NCBI GenBank assembly: GCA_947652605.1 | Contig: OX393579.1 | Location: 47,622,970 to 47,686,969, forward strand | Origin: Elmis aenea | Taxonomy: Eukaryota > Arthropoda > Insecta > Coleoptera > Elmidae | Direction of reading: 5' to 3' | DNA length: 64,000 bases | In this document: positions 11,985 through 23,568 of the stretch, one piece after another | Layout: the number at the start of each line of letters is the position of its first letter | Numbering within the stretch: the stretch's first letter is position 1 | Notes under the pieces: generated by a model | What the model was told of the DNA's origin: nothing | The model's input: only the letters and a program-made list of their open reading frames with translations | Databases searched by the model: none | Translations under genes and position numbers: made by a program

Positions 11985-12950
11985 TATTTTTTAAAAATCG
12001 AAATCATTCTCAAAATATATTTTCCTATCCTTATTTCACCAAAAACATCAAGCGCAAATTCAAAACAAATCAACGGTGTAACATTTAAAGCAATACCTAG
12101 AAAGAAGAAACTAATAAACAAATCAAAGTAATATGTTATTGATACAAGGCGGTTTCATTTTAGCCGTGTGTTTCTAGGGATTTTGTAGTTCATAAAATAT
12201 CAGTTAAACATATATTTCTCAGAACAACGTCACGTTCAAAAGTTATTTTTCTCACACTCATCTTTTACGCGTTGGCAACTTGGCATCGAACTTAATGATA
12301 CACAATAAATATTATATAAATGCTCTATCGTATTGTTACCTATCATTATATCTCCTGAAGTTTCTTACAATTTAAGATAACGCCTTTTAAAAGTCGGAGA
12401 TGACACTTTTTCTATTAACTTTGTGTCAAAATATTGAAGCAGATGCTGGCAACACGAGACAAAGAAAAAAGTCTAAAATTTAAGAAGTTTCGTTATGTCT
12501 TGTCTCTTGTGTCATATTGCTGCCTGCTGCGACAAGATCCATATTTTATAGTTCATCTCGCTACATTTTATCTTCGATGTGTACGTCACGTTATGGATTG
12601 AGAATGCCAGATACATTTTTGATAAGAACTGATATTGCGTGGTAAGCTGTTAAAATATTATAAGCTGACTAACTGCTTGCGATGCAATAATAGCAAAATC
12701 CATAAGCTGATTCAACACTTTTTTCCACTTTACTAATCAGGAACTTCAATTTTAAATTCACATGCGAAGAGAAATTTAATAATGCGTCCACCAAATAGTT
12801 TTCAGGTGTGTATTGAAAGGTTCATATTTTTGTCTAAGGCATTTTACCTTTATTTTCTGTTTATGATATTTGATAATCTAAGATAAATTAGTTCTTGGAT
12901 TTAAGATGCTAATAATTACTTTCATTATACACTGAAGCATGTGTTACATT
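11985..12950. other. No gene recognised
   Basis: AT-rich sequence without coding similarity or clear repeat ends. Confidence 0.45.
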
Positions 12951-13790
12951 TTAAGAAAGATAGTATTCGTATTTTGGTTCCTGGTTTTGGAAGCAGGTAC
13001 TGAGTTTATGTGTATTCGCCAGACGCCACGCCACCCCTTGCAGCGGCACTTGAGATAGTTCACTTTCGACAGTCTCAGCATAAGCTGTTAAAATTATACA
13101 TGTTATATGTATGTGATGGCTAGCCATTACATAGTGCATGTAGTATGCGATTGTATTAGATGGCCTTTAGTAAAGTAATACTGCAGTTATTGGGTATTAT
13201 TATGTTATTGTGTTATTGTGCTATTTGTGTTATTGTGTTTTGGATTGCAATCATTTGGTAATGTACTAATCATGCTGCTAATTTCTCTCCATTTCTTCAT
13301 ACAGAGTGCTAGGGGGGTAGTGGGCCCATGCTGAGTGCGGGTCCACCCTCTGGCCGTAGGTGCCCCTGTGTGGGTTACACCTGGGTGATGAGGCGCAGTA
13401 AGCGTAGGAATCCGGATGTACACCGGAGTGTCCACCCAGGTTCCATCAAAGCATGCCAACGGTACCCAACGTGACCAGAGAGTCTGATAGCTGGACGGTT
13501 GTCCAGGTTGCTGATCTGATAGCTGTTGTCCAGGAGCTGTACTAGATTGAGATCCAGGGTGTATGTTGATACACGTGCTAATTTATATAATGCGTGGGAC
13601 GCCATGCTTTGCCTTTCAGTTTTGTATGCGAGTGAGACCACCTTGTTGCTTTATGCTTGACTTTATTGGAGATTTGTGTGTTAATGTAATATGGTGATGG
13701 GCTTATATTAACCCTTGCAATCCAGCATCATACGCGGGGGTGGATTCCCCCCGGTGAGTAGATAATTGTTACTAATTATTAAATTGTTAT
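12951..13790. other. GC-richer block of unknown origin
   Basis: Base composition rises sharply relative to the neighbours, notably at 13300-13560 and at the CGCGGGGGTGGATTCCCCCC block near 13732. Overlapping frames of 84-88 codons exist on the minus strand (13205-13459, 13375-13641), but I recognise no domain in them and they overlap each other in different frames. A GTTATTGTGTTATTGTG simple repeat lies at about 13203-13240. A retrotransposon remnant (untranslated region or LTR) is the most likely explanation, by composition only; a diverged exon cannot be excluded. Confidence 0.35.
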
Positions 13791-15266
13791 CAGTGGCTTC
13801 TTTGTTTTATGTACGCCGCATACACCTTTGCACCAATCGCTTGCTTCAGCCTATGCCTGCCTCGAGTATCCATGTGTTTACCGTGTAGGGTTTCGTTACC
13901 CTAATAAATAACACTAAACTTGTAAGTAAAATAATGCGAATCATGCAAACTAAAGAAGTTAACACGCCTGTATGTATATAGGGTGGTGGATTTTTTTTTT
14001 ACGTTCGTCTAGTATCCTACCTTAGGAGTACTGTATAATGACCACAACGTGTGTGATTAGTAAAACATAAGTCTTTACTAGTCGCCCTTAATTTACATTT
14101 AAGAATAAAAGTTATGTCAACACCGAAAGGTACAAAGGGATCCGATTAAGAAAACAAAGAAGAATAAAAGTTAGTTTTAAAATAGATGGTGCATAAATTA
14201 TCTGCGCAGGTGTATCGTAGATTAATTCATACATATTTTAAAAACGCAATTGTTTTTTACGTGCAGCGTCTTCTTAAGTTTTTTATCTTAAATTTATACT
14301 GCATTTGGTTTAGTTTTTAATGACTTAAAAATATACTACACCCTATAATGATAACCGTAGCTTTCTTTACAGACAATTTATTTCGTTTAATGTACTTTTA
14401 ACTACAAAACTATCTGTATCTGTAACCTAATGTTCAAGATTTTTATATAATTAGGGCGTATCTTTGTTTGGAACGTCCACTCTTTATTCTACAACATGAT
14501 CTTGCTCTATAAACTTCACTTTAACTTTACTTAGTACGAGGAAAACTATAATTCAACACACGTTTCGACTCGAATACGTAACGAATGCAATCATTGAGAG
14601 TTATTTATAATTGAAAGATGTTCTCTGGTAGAAACAGCATCGCGTATAAATATATTTTAGGAGTTGCTGACCTCTTATGAAAGTAGAAATTGTGATTAAA
14701 TTGGCAATCAAAATAAATAGGTAGATTAAACGGCAAACATTTCATCAAGTTATCTTTATTATACTCTTAACTGGAATGTTTATCTTTGATTTTAAATCAG
14801 TTGGTAAAGTTTTGAAATAGCAACTGCCGGTTAAAGGTGATGGACATGTAATTATGTGATTAGAGTACAGATTTTTAATCGAAGTTCAAGCAAAAGTTTT
14901 GTCATTTAGCTGTCCTAAACATGGCTCATTTTCTGTTTCTGATAATTTTTATCATACTATTCGCTACGTAGATCTGGAAATAGCAAAAGGAACAAAGGAT
15001 TTGAATTTGTGAGCCATGGAAAAATCGTTTAAAACGAAAATTAAACTTCAGATGGGGTTGTGGCGTGTGATGAATCGTGGTTACAGCATTCTAAGAATTA
15101 TAGTCGCTTGATTACATTACCATAATATTCTGCATTGCCAGTTTTTTTTGTTTAATTAACAACACAGTGTTCATTAATAATCTTTTTTTGTCGAAAATGA
15201 TTAGGTGCATCACTTTTTCTGCACCTGTTTCATTTTTGCTTTTATTCGGTTTAAAAAATATATTTA
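13791..15266. other. No gene recognised
   Basis: AT-rich. A vestigial GTATATAGGGTGGTGGA near 13975 resembles a decayed TACAGGGTGG terminus but has no arm. Confidence 0.45.
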
Positions 15267-15449
15267 CTACTATTTATAGTAAAGTGCCCTAATATGGAAT
15301 ACTTTTTTGTTTTCGGCAATAATGTTCATATTTATTCAACAGAATTTTGGAAAAAATTTATAAGGAATTTGTAATGAATAAGCAACACATTACTCGAATT
15401 CTGGTACGATATTACTGTAGATATTTCTGATATAGCTATTTTTTTACAT

Positions 15450-16281
15450 GTTACTACTAGGGTTTCGTTCCCGGGATCCCGGTCCATTTTGAGCTATTTT
15501 ATATTTCCCGGGAAATGCTTTTTGTCCCGGGAATTCCTGGGATTAAAAAAAGTGTTATTTTCGTTTATTTGGTGCTAAGATCTTTGTAATACTATCATAA
15601 CTTATCAGAATTTTATACTTAAAATATCTTTACTAACGGTAAATTATGGAAACACTTTATTTTTATTTCAAAATAATTTTTCTCTTTTAGTATGGCGCAA
15701 AGAAGCCCGGTCTACATGACAAAGTTAATATCATCAAAATACTTTTACAGTTTTATTTTTGTGTAGGTACCCTGATAATTCAAAGCAAAATAGCTTATAA
15801 ATGAAATTTTATTGATAATAACGAAGTTTCTTTGCTGCTAGATGCTCTCAAGACAATCTCATCTACATCAATAGAGACTGAGAGAGCATTTTATGCAGCA
15901 GGACTTTTTGTTAATAAATTAAGAAAAATACTAATTGACTGAAGCACAGATCACCTTTGTTTTCTTAAATCACATAACAAAAATTCATTGTAAAAATATG
16001 AAATTGCAATAGAAAGTTTATAATTCCTAAATGTATGTTTCTCTCACCAATGTTATTGAAATATTTATAAAAATCATAGAGCAAAATGTATTACTTATAT
16101 GACTTGGAGTTATTTTTAAGTAATAAACCGCTCCCTTAATTTTTTGGGTTATTTATTTAAAAATATATTGGCATAATTTATTACATCCCGGGATCCCGGA
16201 AAATCCCGGGACAAAGGACGATCCCTTCCCGGAATCCCGGGACAAGCAAAATGGTCAAATATGAGAAACCCTAGTTACTAC
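15450..16281. mobile_element. hAT element with TAGGGTTTC ends, TSD GTTACTAC
   Basis: The element is 15458-16273, bounded by perfect 9-bp inverted ends TAGGGTTTC and GAAACCCTA. The 8 bases GTTACTAC occur immediately outside each end (15450-15457 and 16274-16281). Next to the ends are many CCCGGGATCCCGG motifs in both orientations. The interior keeps a stop-containing relic of the hAT dimerisation domain (15814-15975). The empty target is readable in the sister element at 32255-33189, where GTTACTTC appears once. Confidence 0.95.
15814..15975 (+). pseudogene. hAT transposase C-terminal dimerisation domain relic
   Basis: Translation from 15814 gives a Leu-rich lead-in followed by STSIETERAFYAAGLFVNKL and RKIL, then after a TGA at about 15940 continues in the same frame as STDHLCFLKSH. 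This matches the hAT C-terminal dimerisation region, in which S-x-x-S-E-R-x-F-S-x-A-G is followed by an R-x-x-L helix and a final L-x-F-L-K motif. The usual second Ser of the box is Tyr here. The zinc finger and catalytic DDE portions are gone, so this is a residue of an internally deleted copy. It sits in the centre of an element with intact ends, consistent with a once autonomous parent. Confidence 0.85.
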
Positions 16282-17104
16282 TATTCCATATTAAGCTCCC
16301 GGGGAACCTAATATGTAATGGTAGGGGTTCTTAATATGGAATGTAGAATTATATAGGAAATTTTCATTAAAATAAACAACTACTCATAGATTAATCATTT
16401 ATTTCTTTTTGATTTACATTTTTACTTAAACTAAAACAAAACTCTGTTATTTATGAAAATTAAATTATAATTCAAGTGTCATTCGAACTAATGTTGATAA
16501 TTTATCTATTTGTGACAGGTTGGACATTAGAATTGTTTTTTTGGGTATTTTGCACATTTTTCGTCTGCCCATTTCTGATACTTTTGACACTGAACCCATA
16601 TTGCTGTAATTAGTGACCATAATCATATTCATTATAAGGCACCTCTATGTATTCCGTATTAGACATCAATGTGACATTTCAAAAATCGGTAAATGTAAAA
16701 CATGAAATGGCCCCAATCAAAATGTTGGTCTATTTAATTTAAATGTAAAGGCTCATGCGAAATAAACATGCAATAAAATATTTTATATCATTTACCCTAG
16801 CATATAATATTTTGCACTGAAAGATTTACCCTAAAAACTCAGTAGCACGTCAAAAATATAGTTGAAACTGTTATGTAATATAGTGAATATTTTTTAACTA
16901 TTTTACATTTGGGAATGTGTGATCAATGTAAAAATAGGTACATATACCTACTTTTCAACAGATATCGCTTATTCATTGTCATAAAACTGATGTATTACAT
17001 AATAGGTAACTGTTCCATATTAGGGCACTTTACTCTACTCTTTATAGTACCTACTTTTTTTACGTGGTAAAACTAATTTGTTCTATTTATGTTTGTATTA
17101 ACTA

Positions 17105-17168
17105 GCGAAACCCTTGGTTTCATTGCACGGAATACCAGAGTTCCACGGACCCCATTTTGTGAACCGCT
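17105..17168 (-). repeat. Terminal fragment of a hAT-like element
   Basis: Read on the minus strand, CAGCGGTTCACAAAATGGGG followed by TCCGTGGAACTC has the form of the CAGNGGTTCTCAAA ends found in several animal hAT elements. Only about 65 bases remain and there is no matching end nearby. Confidence 0.5.
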
Positions 17169-17979
17169 GACTTATAGACAAAACCCAAACAATGTGGTCG
17201 ATGTACAATTCAAGTAATGATTATTAAATTTTAGCGTTACCATGATATTTCCGTACATTGTTTTTTTTTTCTTGTTTAAAGTTTTCGGTAAGGATGCGTC
17301 AGTATATCTTTTACTATATTCATTTACCAATTAATTACAACATCTTTAGAGTAAGGTTAATGGATGCTAAATGTCGGGTTATGGTGATTATCAATAAACA
17401 TAAGTGTTTGTATTTTTTATCAAAATTTTTTGAGAAGTAGCTGCTAGGAACATAGACATCAGGCCCCTAAAATTCTGGAACCGTCTCTGTCGAATACATC
17501 TGCATTACAATAGCTCTTTGCATTTGACAAACAACACATGAAAGCTCTATATTATTTTGAAAACCAATACATTGGTTATGCAAAGTTCAAAAGGAAAATG
17601 TCGCTTTTAGAATAGACCAACATCATCAAACAGTGCTGGCTTTCTCGAACAGAATGCGGTTTTAAACTAATATGTTGTTAAAGTTTAACATGCACTAGGG
17701 CTGTTTTGCAGCAAATATATTTTCTCAGCGTACTCCAGACAAAAGGTACGTTTTAATTAGCTCGAAATTATCTTATACGTAATATGAACATATGCAGATG
17801 ATAATAGCAAGACTTTAATGTCACAAAGCATTAAAATAATGTTTTAGTCTAGACGAAAACTGATTTTATTTTAATAATGATGCTACATTTGCGTTTTAGA
17901 CTATCGCAGGGGTATTTAAACGACGCCTTAAGGAAGCCTAGGATAATCTAAAACGTCTTTAAAGGTTCTACAAGCTTTC
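17169..17979. other. No gene recognised
   Basis: AT-rich. A 60-codon frame at 17258-17440 has no family resemblance. Confidence 0.45.
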
Positions 17980-18574
17980 TTAACCTCTTAAGCGGACACG
18001 GCCTCTGAGCGCGAGGCCTTGCACAGCGGACACGAACTCTAGACCGCTCGCGAGTATTTACATCCATTGCATGAAAAATTTCGTTCGTCATATTCATTGT
18101 ATTGAAAATATGAAATAAAAAATTAATGAAACGTAAGAATTATTTACAATTTTACTTTTTTATAGTTTATACAACATATTATATCACACAACAATGCTTT
18201 TTAAAAATATTACAAAACAGTACAAAGTTTTAAAAAATTTAATTTTTGGTATGAAAATCTTTAAAGCAAGGTTCAGGGCAAAGGCCCGTGCTGCAAATTG
18301 CACACCAATAACGACTTTATTTTCTTATTACTTTTTTGAAGCACAGAACACATAGTAAATGTCGGTAAGTGGCGCTGTAAACGTTTTCGAACAAACAAAA
18401 TAGATGACGTCATAAAGTGATCCTATATGTAATGACCGAAGCAAAGAAATCGTACGTTTTCGTCAGATACAAAAAGATACACAATTTTACACCAAGCGAA
18501 TATGTACGGCATAGTCGTTATTCATGACCAAGGCCGATGACGATTATATGCGGCATAACAGCTTAAGAGGTTAA
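17980..18574. mobile_element. piggyBac-type MITE, TTAA target, CCTCTTAAGC ends
   Basis: TTAA at 17980-17983 and 18571-18574 flanks a 587-bp element starting CCTCTTAAGCGG and ending CAGCTTAAGAGG. TTAA duplications and ends starting with CC are hallmarks of piggyBac transposons. The interior near both ends is GC-richer, with the middle AT-rich and non-coding. The termini differ from the CCCTTTCAGCCC ends of the element at 47493 and the ACCTTGTCAGGCGG ends at 26730, so three separate piggyBac lineages are represented. Confidence 0.85.
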
Positions 18575-19437
18575 TTGTAAGTTGTATGTCTTTTATAGAT
18601 TTTTTTTGTGTATTTTATAATAATTGACGAGGTAGGGGAGACCGGGGATGAAAGTAACAGATAGGTTGTAACAGTGCCTATAGTTTCTTTAGTTTTTGTT
18701 ATGTCGCCCTAGGGGCTTGTGCAATATTCATTTACATTCACCTTCCTACCTACATTGCTAGTTTTCATCAGTTATAGAGGTTAAGTTTTTTCCAGCCAGA
18801 GTCACTATTTTCCGCCTAAAAGTTACTGCGTTATGTCACCGCTCGAGTGACTTAGGCAATCTCTAAAAGAGGAACAAAAAAGTACCTAGATTATTATGCT
18901 CTAAATTTTGTTGGCTATTGGTGGCTGCAATACAATTTGACGTTGGAATCGTGGGTAATTGTGGATTCCCTCCAATTTGTTTTGTGTACACTTGGGGTCA
19001 AAAGTAACAGTGTTAACCAAATTCAATCAATGTTTTAACTTGCAAATGTTTATTCACTCTTAGCACATAATTGGTGGTTTTTTTCTAGATGATAACATAC
19101 AAAACTTGTCGGATTGATTCTCCAATTTGTTGTATTTTTTTGTTTCGTATTTTTGGATATTTTTTCATTTTGCTGAGGTGTATTTTGGAATCAAATATTA
19201 ATTTTGTTGATGAATACTAATATATTTACCCACTACTTATGAGCTGTGTAAATTATTTTGCCGTAACAACTTACCCCGATCCAGGGCCGTGTCTAGGTGT
19301 TTTGGCGCCCGGGGCAAGAACGAAAAATTGCGCCCCCTTCCTAAAAAAAAAAAAATGTTTCTCCGGGCCTACTTGTTCGTGCGGGCTTGGAAAATGGGGC
19401 TCGTTTTAAAAAACACTGTATAAATCACACATATGTA

Positions 19438-19706
19438 TGCACATATAATATTTTTAATAATAAATAAATAAATAGGTAACCTTTAACTTAAGGAACATAC
19501 AATTTAGTAAATCATATACATAAACATAACATAATATGCACATACAATATTTTTAATAATAAACAAATAAATAGTCAATAGTTTAACATTTAACTTAAGC
19601 AACATAAAATTTGGTAAAAAATAACATATTATGCATATATAATATTTTTAATAATAAATAAATAAACACTTCAACAATAGTTAAACATTTAACTTAAGGA
19701 ACATTT
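19438..19706. repeat. Three tandem copies of a ~97-bp AT-rich unit
   Basis: TGCACATATAATATTTTTAA-like starts occur at 19438, 19537 and 19632 (spacings 99 and 95), each followed by TAATAAATAAATA and a CTTAAGGAACAT-like end. The array stops where the poly-A tract of the retrotransposon fragment begins. Confidence 0.85.
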
Positions 19707-20950
19707 TTTTTTTTAGTCATGAGTCTTTCTACGGTTAGGTGTAGGACTGTTGAGTTGTGTTGTGCTGACTTTTTTCCATGATCGCTTTTTCTTCTTTTCG
19801 TTTTATGCTTCTGGTATTCCAAGTACCTATTCTCATTTTGTCTTTCTTATCTCTATTTTTTATCATTCTTATTATATCGTGCTTTGATTGCTATCTGTTT
19901 TTCATTATTCATGTCCGTTTTCGTGTAGTGATCGTGCCATTTTTTGATTTTTTCCGTAACTTGTTTTCCGTCCTTAGTTTTTTGGGTCTGTTTTTTGCTG
20001 TAGCTCCTCTTTCTCTGTATTCCATAGCCAGATGTTATGATCTACGATGAGTTTTTGATAAGCTACTGACTTTTTTGCCCTTTTTTCTTTCTTTTTCTGC
20101 CTCTTCTCTGATTTTACTTTGTATTTCTCTTTCTTTTACTGTTAAGTCATTGTCTATGTAAACGTTTTGACCTTTTAATTTGCTCTTATACTGCATTATC
20201 TTTATTTTATTTTACTCCTATTTACTTGTCATTGCTATTGTCATACTTTTGCCATATTTTCGACCCACCACATACATCTGTTTGATATTTACTTTGACTC
20301 CTAAATTTTGATCTAGAAATTCTTCGATACCTGCTGTACCGTTACTTTCATCAAATTTGGTCCCCTTTATCACAATTTTATATTTTTTTCTCTTTTTTTC
20401 TTCTGGTTCTTCTATTCTGTTTTCTAAGCTAAGCATCTTTTTTCTAAGCTCTTCGTGTTTTTTTTTTGTAGCACTAAATTCCTCCCTAAATGCTTTTTGT
20501 TCTTCCCTTATCTTTATAACTTCTTCCACCAATTGGTTAATTACTTTTACTAATTCCTCTATTTTTTTTTCCGTTGAACCTTTGGTTTTTGCTTGATCTG
20601 GTGATCTGATTACTAGTTTGTACGTTCTGGATATTCCGCCTTCTTCTTTGTTTTTCTCTTCCTTGTCTCTTTTCCTTTTATAACTACTACCACTCGCTCT
20701 AAAAAATTTCTCCATGGATAATATTTTATTTTATTTAACTTTATTTATACGATGATGTTTTAAAATTTAATTCACTACACAGTTATTAGTTTAATGTGCT
20801 TACTTACACTATCACTATTACTTGACGCGCTATTGGGTTCATTAACACGCTACATCAGCTTTCTATGTATACCTCATACGCCGTACGTTATTTACTTGTT
20901 AATAACACTCTACAATTTAGATAAAAGGACTAAAGGAAGAAGGGACGCGC
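19706..20950 (-). pseudogene. Non-LTR retrotransposon ORF1 plus start of endonuclease, internally deleted
   Basis: On the minus strand an open frame of 165 codons starts at 20715. It has a Lys/Glu-rich N-terminus and a long coiled coil (about residues 45-115), then KYKIVIKGTKF and an EEFL block typical of insect non-LTR ORF1 proteins, which form RNA-binding multimers. Two nonsense codons near 20218 are followed in the same frame by LKGQNVYIDNDLTVKEREIQ (from 20196), the usual continuation of this domain. Downstream MRIGTWNTRSI at 19836 is the opening strand of an AP-like endonuclease domain, but the rest of ORF2 is missing. The sequence ends after about 130 bases in a run of ten A residues on the minus strand. 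The 5' part thus appears joined to a polyadenylated end. The 5' boundary is uncertain. Confidence 0.75.
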
Positions 20951-21333
20951 TAATAAACTTTGCCTAGGACACAAAATAATTTCTCGCTGGTACTGCGTAA
21001 CGTAGATAACTCCAAAAAAAAAAAGACGTCAATGACGATTTTGGCGCTTGGGGCTAGCGCCCCCTTCCCTTCGCCCCCCCCCCCCCCTAAACACGGCCCT
21101 GCCCCGATCATTGTTACTTTTAGCCCCAACGCTGACGTTGGAAGTAACAGCTTACTACAGAAAAAAAACAAATTTCTCACATAGGCTTTACGAAACATAT
21201 AAAATAAATATCTTGGAAGAAAGATAAATGTCCAATCTATCATTAAATCAATTTGGATGTAAACAACGTGTTATACTTTATGGGAAATTAAATAAAAACA
21301 TAAACATTTTACTTTTGTCCCCGGTCTCTCCTA

Positions 21334-22275
21334 CTTTGCAATTTAGATTTCTAACATTATTAATTTTTATCAGCACTTTAAACATTCCACATCTTTGATA
21401 AACACATAGGTATCACAAAGTACAAAAGTATGCGAACACATTTTCTTTACATATTTTCTCTACATAACAGCAAAACACAAAACATCTTATGATGTTAGTC
21501 CTTTTTTGTCTTGGTCTTCTACGTTGAAGTTATCTAGCTTTGAGGCATCACATTTACTTAATATCCCTTGTACATCTCTTTCATGTAGAAAGTTTTATTT
21601 TTTCCAATACAGACGTTCTCTTACTAAAGCGTAACTTGACTATTTCTTTGTTCTGAGCTATCATAGACCGCCCTCTTGATTGATCTCAACTTCCGGCTTT
21701 TATATCCCATATTTTAACTGCCTGTCACTATTAATTTTGTTAACGTTATCCAACCGTCGTAGTGGATTAGTTTCTATCTCTTTCAGTGATTTAACTTAGA
21801 ATTCACAATCGTTTTTTACTTTTCAGTTTTTTTTGTAAGGTTCAAGTTTCATTGCTGTATTGAAATGTCTAACTTTTTGTTATACAGAGTAATTCTTTTT
21901 GAAGCTATTGATTTGTTTATTGCATTATAAGACAGGCTAAAGTGCTGAGTCCATTTTCTTATTCGTCAGCTGTTTCATCATTAATACTTAGTGTTGACCT
22001 TTATTGCATGAATACTTTTTGCAATTGCAATTTTGCAAATAATTTTTAAATTATTAATTATTAATTTAAGACAACTATTTTGTCACAACACGTAGTTTTT
22101 GAAAGGGAGGCATTTTTTAAATTACCGGTACCTAATTATTGCTTAACATTTAAAAAACTATTTTTTTGTTACTACTTTTGTTATAGGTTTGAATACCGCT
22201 GCACCAATGTGCAGATGTTTTGATCTTCTCAGGTTCGATCTGTTATTGTTTTTGTTTCCGAATCTCTTTTGTTTA
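21334..22275. other. No gene recognised
   Basis: AT-rich sequence between two mobile elements with no coding similarity. Confidence 0.45.
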
Positions 22276-23568
22276 TACACGGTGTATAAATTGGCGGAAG
22301 CGCTGCACGTGGCGATGTTCTTCGTAAAATTTTAAGTCGAAAATCTTGATACAAAAATGATATACCATGGCCTCAGGAACCATTAAAAAAAAAAATTGGC
22401 AACCTTGCATTCATAGATTTGCGTTTGTAAATTTTTTTATTAGCAATTTTTATTTAGATATTTGAGCCCTCTAAATGCAAAACTCTTTATTTGCATAAAA
22501 GACACTTTTGAGATAAACGCAAAAAACAGTTTTCTGTGTTATTAAAGCCTCATATTTTATGCAATGCTATTGAACTAGCAAAACATAGCACTAGAAAACA
22601 ATTTAGTATTATATTTAACCTAAAGATGGCGCGATAGTTACAAAAATTACAATTAAAAAATACATTTACTGAGTTTTGCATCTGAGAGTGAATTTTACCT
22701 AGTTTTGCATGTTAACTAGAACAGTTAAAGGACTTTTTTTTTCAAGAAATAGAGTACCTAGTAAAATAAATTTATTCATATAATATTAACATAACAGATA
22801 TCATTACTGGTGAGTATAATATTATTAACAAAATAAATATTTAATTCAGACAGTAACTAACAAAAGACGTAAGTACGCGTAGAATGCGAACGGCGCTGTT
22901 GTACGCAACACGTGATGGGCGATTGGTTGAATCCCAAATACATTGTTTTGCGCCTAACCAAGTCAAATTTTTACAGAGTTTTGCATTTGACACTGATTTT
23001 GAAACCTAAATATCTTAATAAACGCCAAGTTTTGCATTTAACAAAATTATTGTATGCATTACCCCTAAGGAATGGAGGTAAGTAGTAGCAAAATGTCATT
23101 TTTCGATTTTTTGCAAATACAGAGTTTTGCAATTAGAGGGCTCATTTATTCGAACTGAACGCCTTCAGTTCGTAAACGTAGCTGCATTCTTTTAGGTATC
23201 GTCTAATACCAAAAAGAAATAATTACGAGAAAAACAATGATGACAGCTAGTGACAATGTTGCCATACGAATTATTTGCATTCAAATAAGTGATTAACATG
23301 TTTTCAACACCAATTTTTAAAAGGTAAAACACAATATCTAGAAAAAAATATTATTCAAAATTTATTTTTATTCCATATCGCAGCTTTTTCATTAAAAAAT
23401 ATTAAATAATAACGCTTACTAAAGGACGGAATGTTAAAACTTTGAGGACCTCTTGCAGACACAGTAGGCATGGTAGGTACAACATTTTTGTATAAAGATT
23501 TTCGACTTAGAATTTTACGATGAACATCGCCACGTGTAGCGCTTCCGCCAATTTATACACACCCTGTA
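22276..23568. mobile_element. Foldback with ATTGGCGGAAGCGC arms
   Basis: The left end TACACGGTGTATAAATTGGC (22276) and the right end, which reads in complement TACAGGGTGTGTATAAATTG (23568), are followed by long mirrored arms containing GGCGGAAGCGC, GATGTTC and AAATCTTGATAC blocks. A close relative lies at 30692-31280. Comparing the two copies shows that 22464-23143 is an insertion absent from the relative. No coding sequence is visible in the arms. Confidence 0.85.
22460..23147. mobile_element. Nested element, GAGCCCTCTAA ends, repeated AGTTTTGCAT
   Basis: The element is 22464-23143, with inverted ends GAGCCCTCTAAATGCAAAAC and its near complement. ATTT occurs on both outer sides and may be a 4-bp target duplication. 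The decamer AGTTTTGCAT, or its complement, occurs at 22475, 22672, 22701, 22977 and 23028, with AGTTTTGCAA at 23123. No coding frame was found. The empty site is readable in the sister foldback near 30888. Confidence 0.75.

Larger units (their letters stand above)
15267..17045. mobile_element. AGTAAAGTGCCC element interrupted by a hAT insertion
   Basis: The element spans 15278-17034 with inverted ends AGTAAAGTGCCCTAATATGG and its complement. The flanks are CTACTATTTAT (15267-15277) and CTACTCTTTAT (17035-17045), an 11-bp direct repeat with one mismatch that is probably the target duplication. That length would suit a Mutator-type element, but this is inference. A second copy in the opposite orientation (32255-33189) lacks the 816-bp hAT insertion and is a clean empty site. 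The repeated TCCATATTA and CTCCCGGG blocks are shared by both copies. No transposase gene was found. Confidence 0.85.
19274..21109. mobile_element. hAT element with CAGGGCCGTGT ends, TSD CCCCGATC
   Basis: The element is 19282-21101. Its ends CAGGGCCGTGTCTAGG and CCTAAACACGGCCCTG form a near-perfect inverted repeat, followed inward by GC-rich GGCGCCCGGGGC-like sequence on the left and a poly-C run on the right. The flanking octamer CCCCGATC is identical at 19274-19281 and 21102-21109. Inside are three tandem ~97-bp repeats and a non-LTR retrotransposon fragment, and no hAT transposase. The insertion lies inside the GGGGAGACCGGGG element, so it is younger than that element. Confidence 0.95.
18633..21333. 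mobile_element. TA-flanked element with GGGGAGACCGGGG ends
   Basis: GGGGAGACCGGGG at 18635 is matched by CCCCGGTCTCTCC ending at 21331, with TA on both outer sides, as expected for the Tc1/mariner/pogo group. The motif GGGG, three variable bases, then AAAGTAACA occurs at about 18644, 18995 and, inverted, near 21111. A further GAAGTAACAG lies at 21141. Without the nested hAT element (19282-21101) the host element is only about 0.87 kb. No transposase is visible in the remainder. Confidence 0.8.

Noticed and set aside
13205..13641. Two overlapping minus-strand frames as a host gene
   Set aside because: They overlap in different frames, lack recognisable domains and have no clear splice or start context.
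17258..17440. A 60-codon plus-strand frame
   Set aside because: Low-complexity AT-driven composition, no domain and no conservation evidence available.
20357..20596. A Ser/Phe-rich plus-strand frame
   Set aside because: It is the complement of the ORF1 coiled coil on the minus strand.
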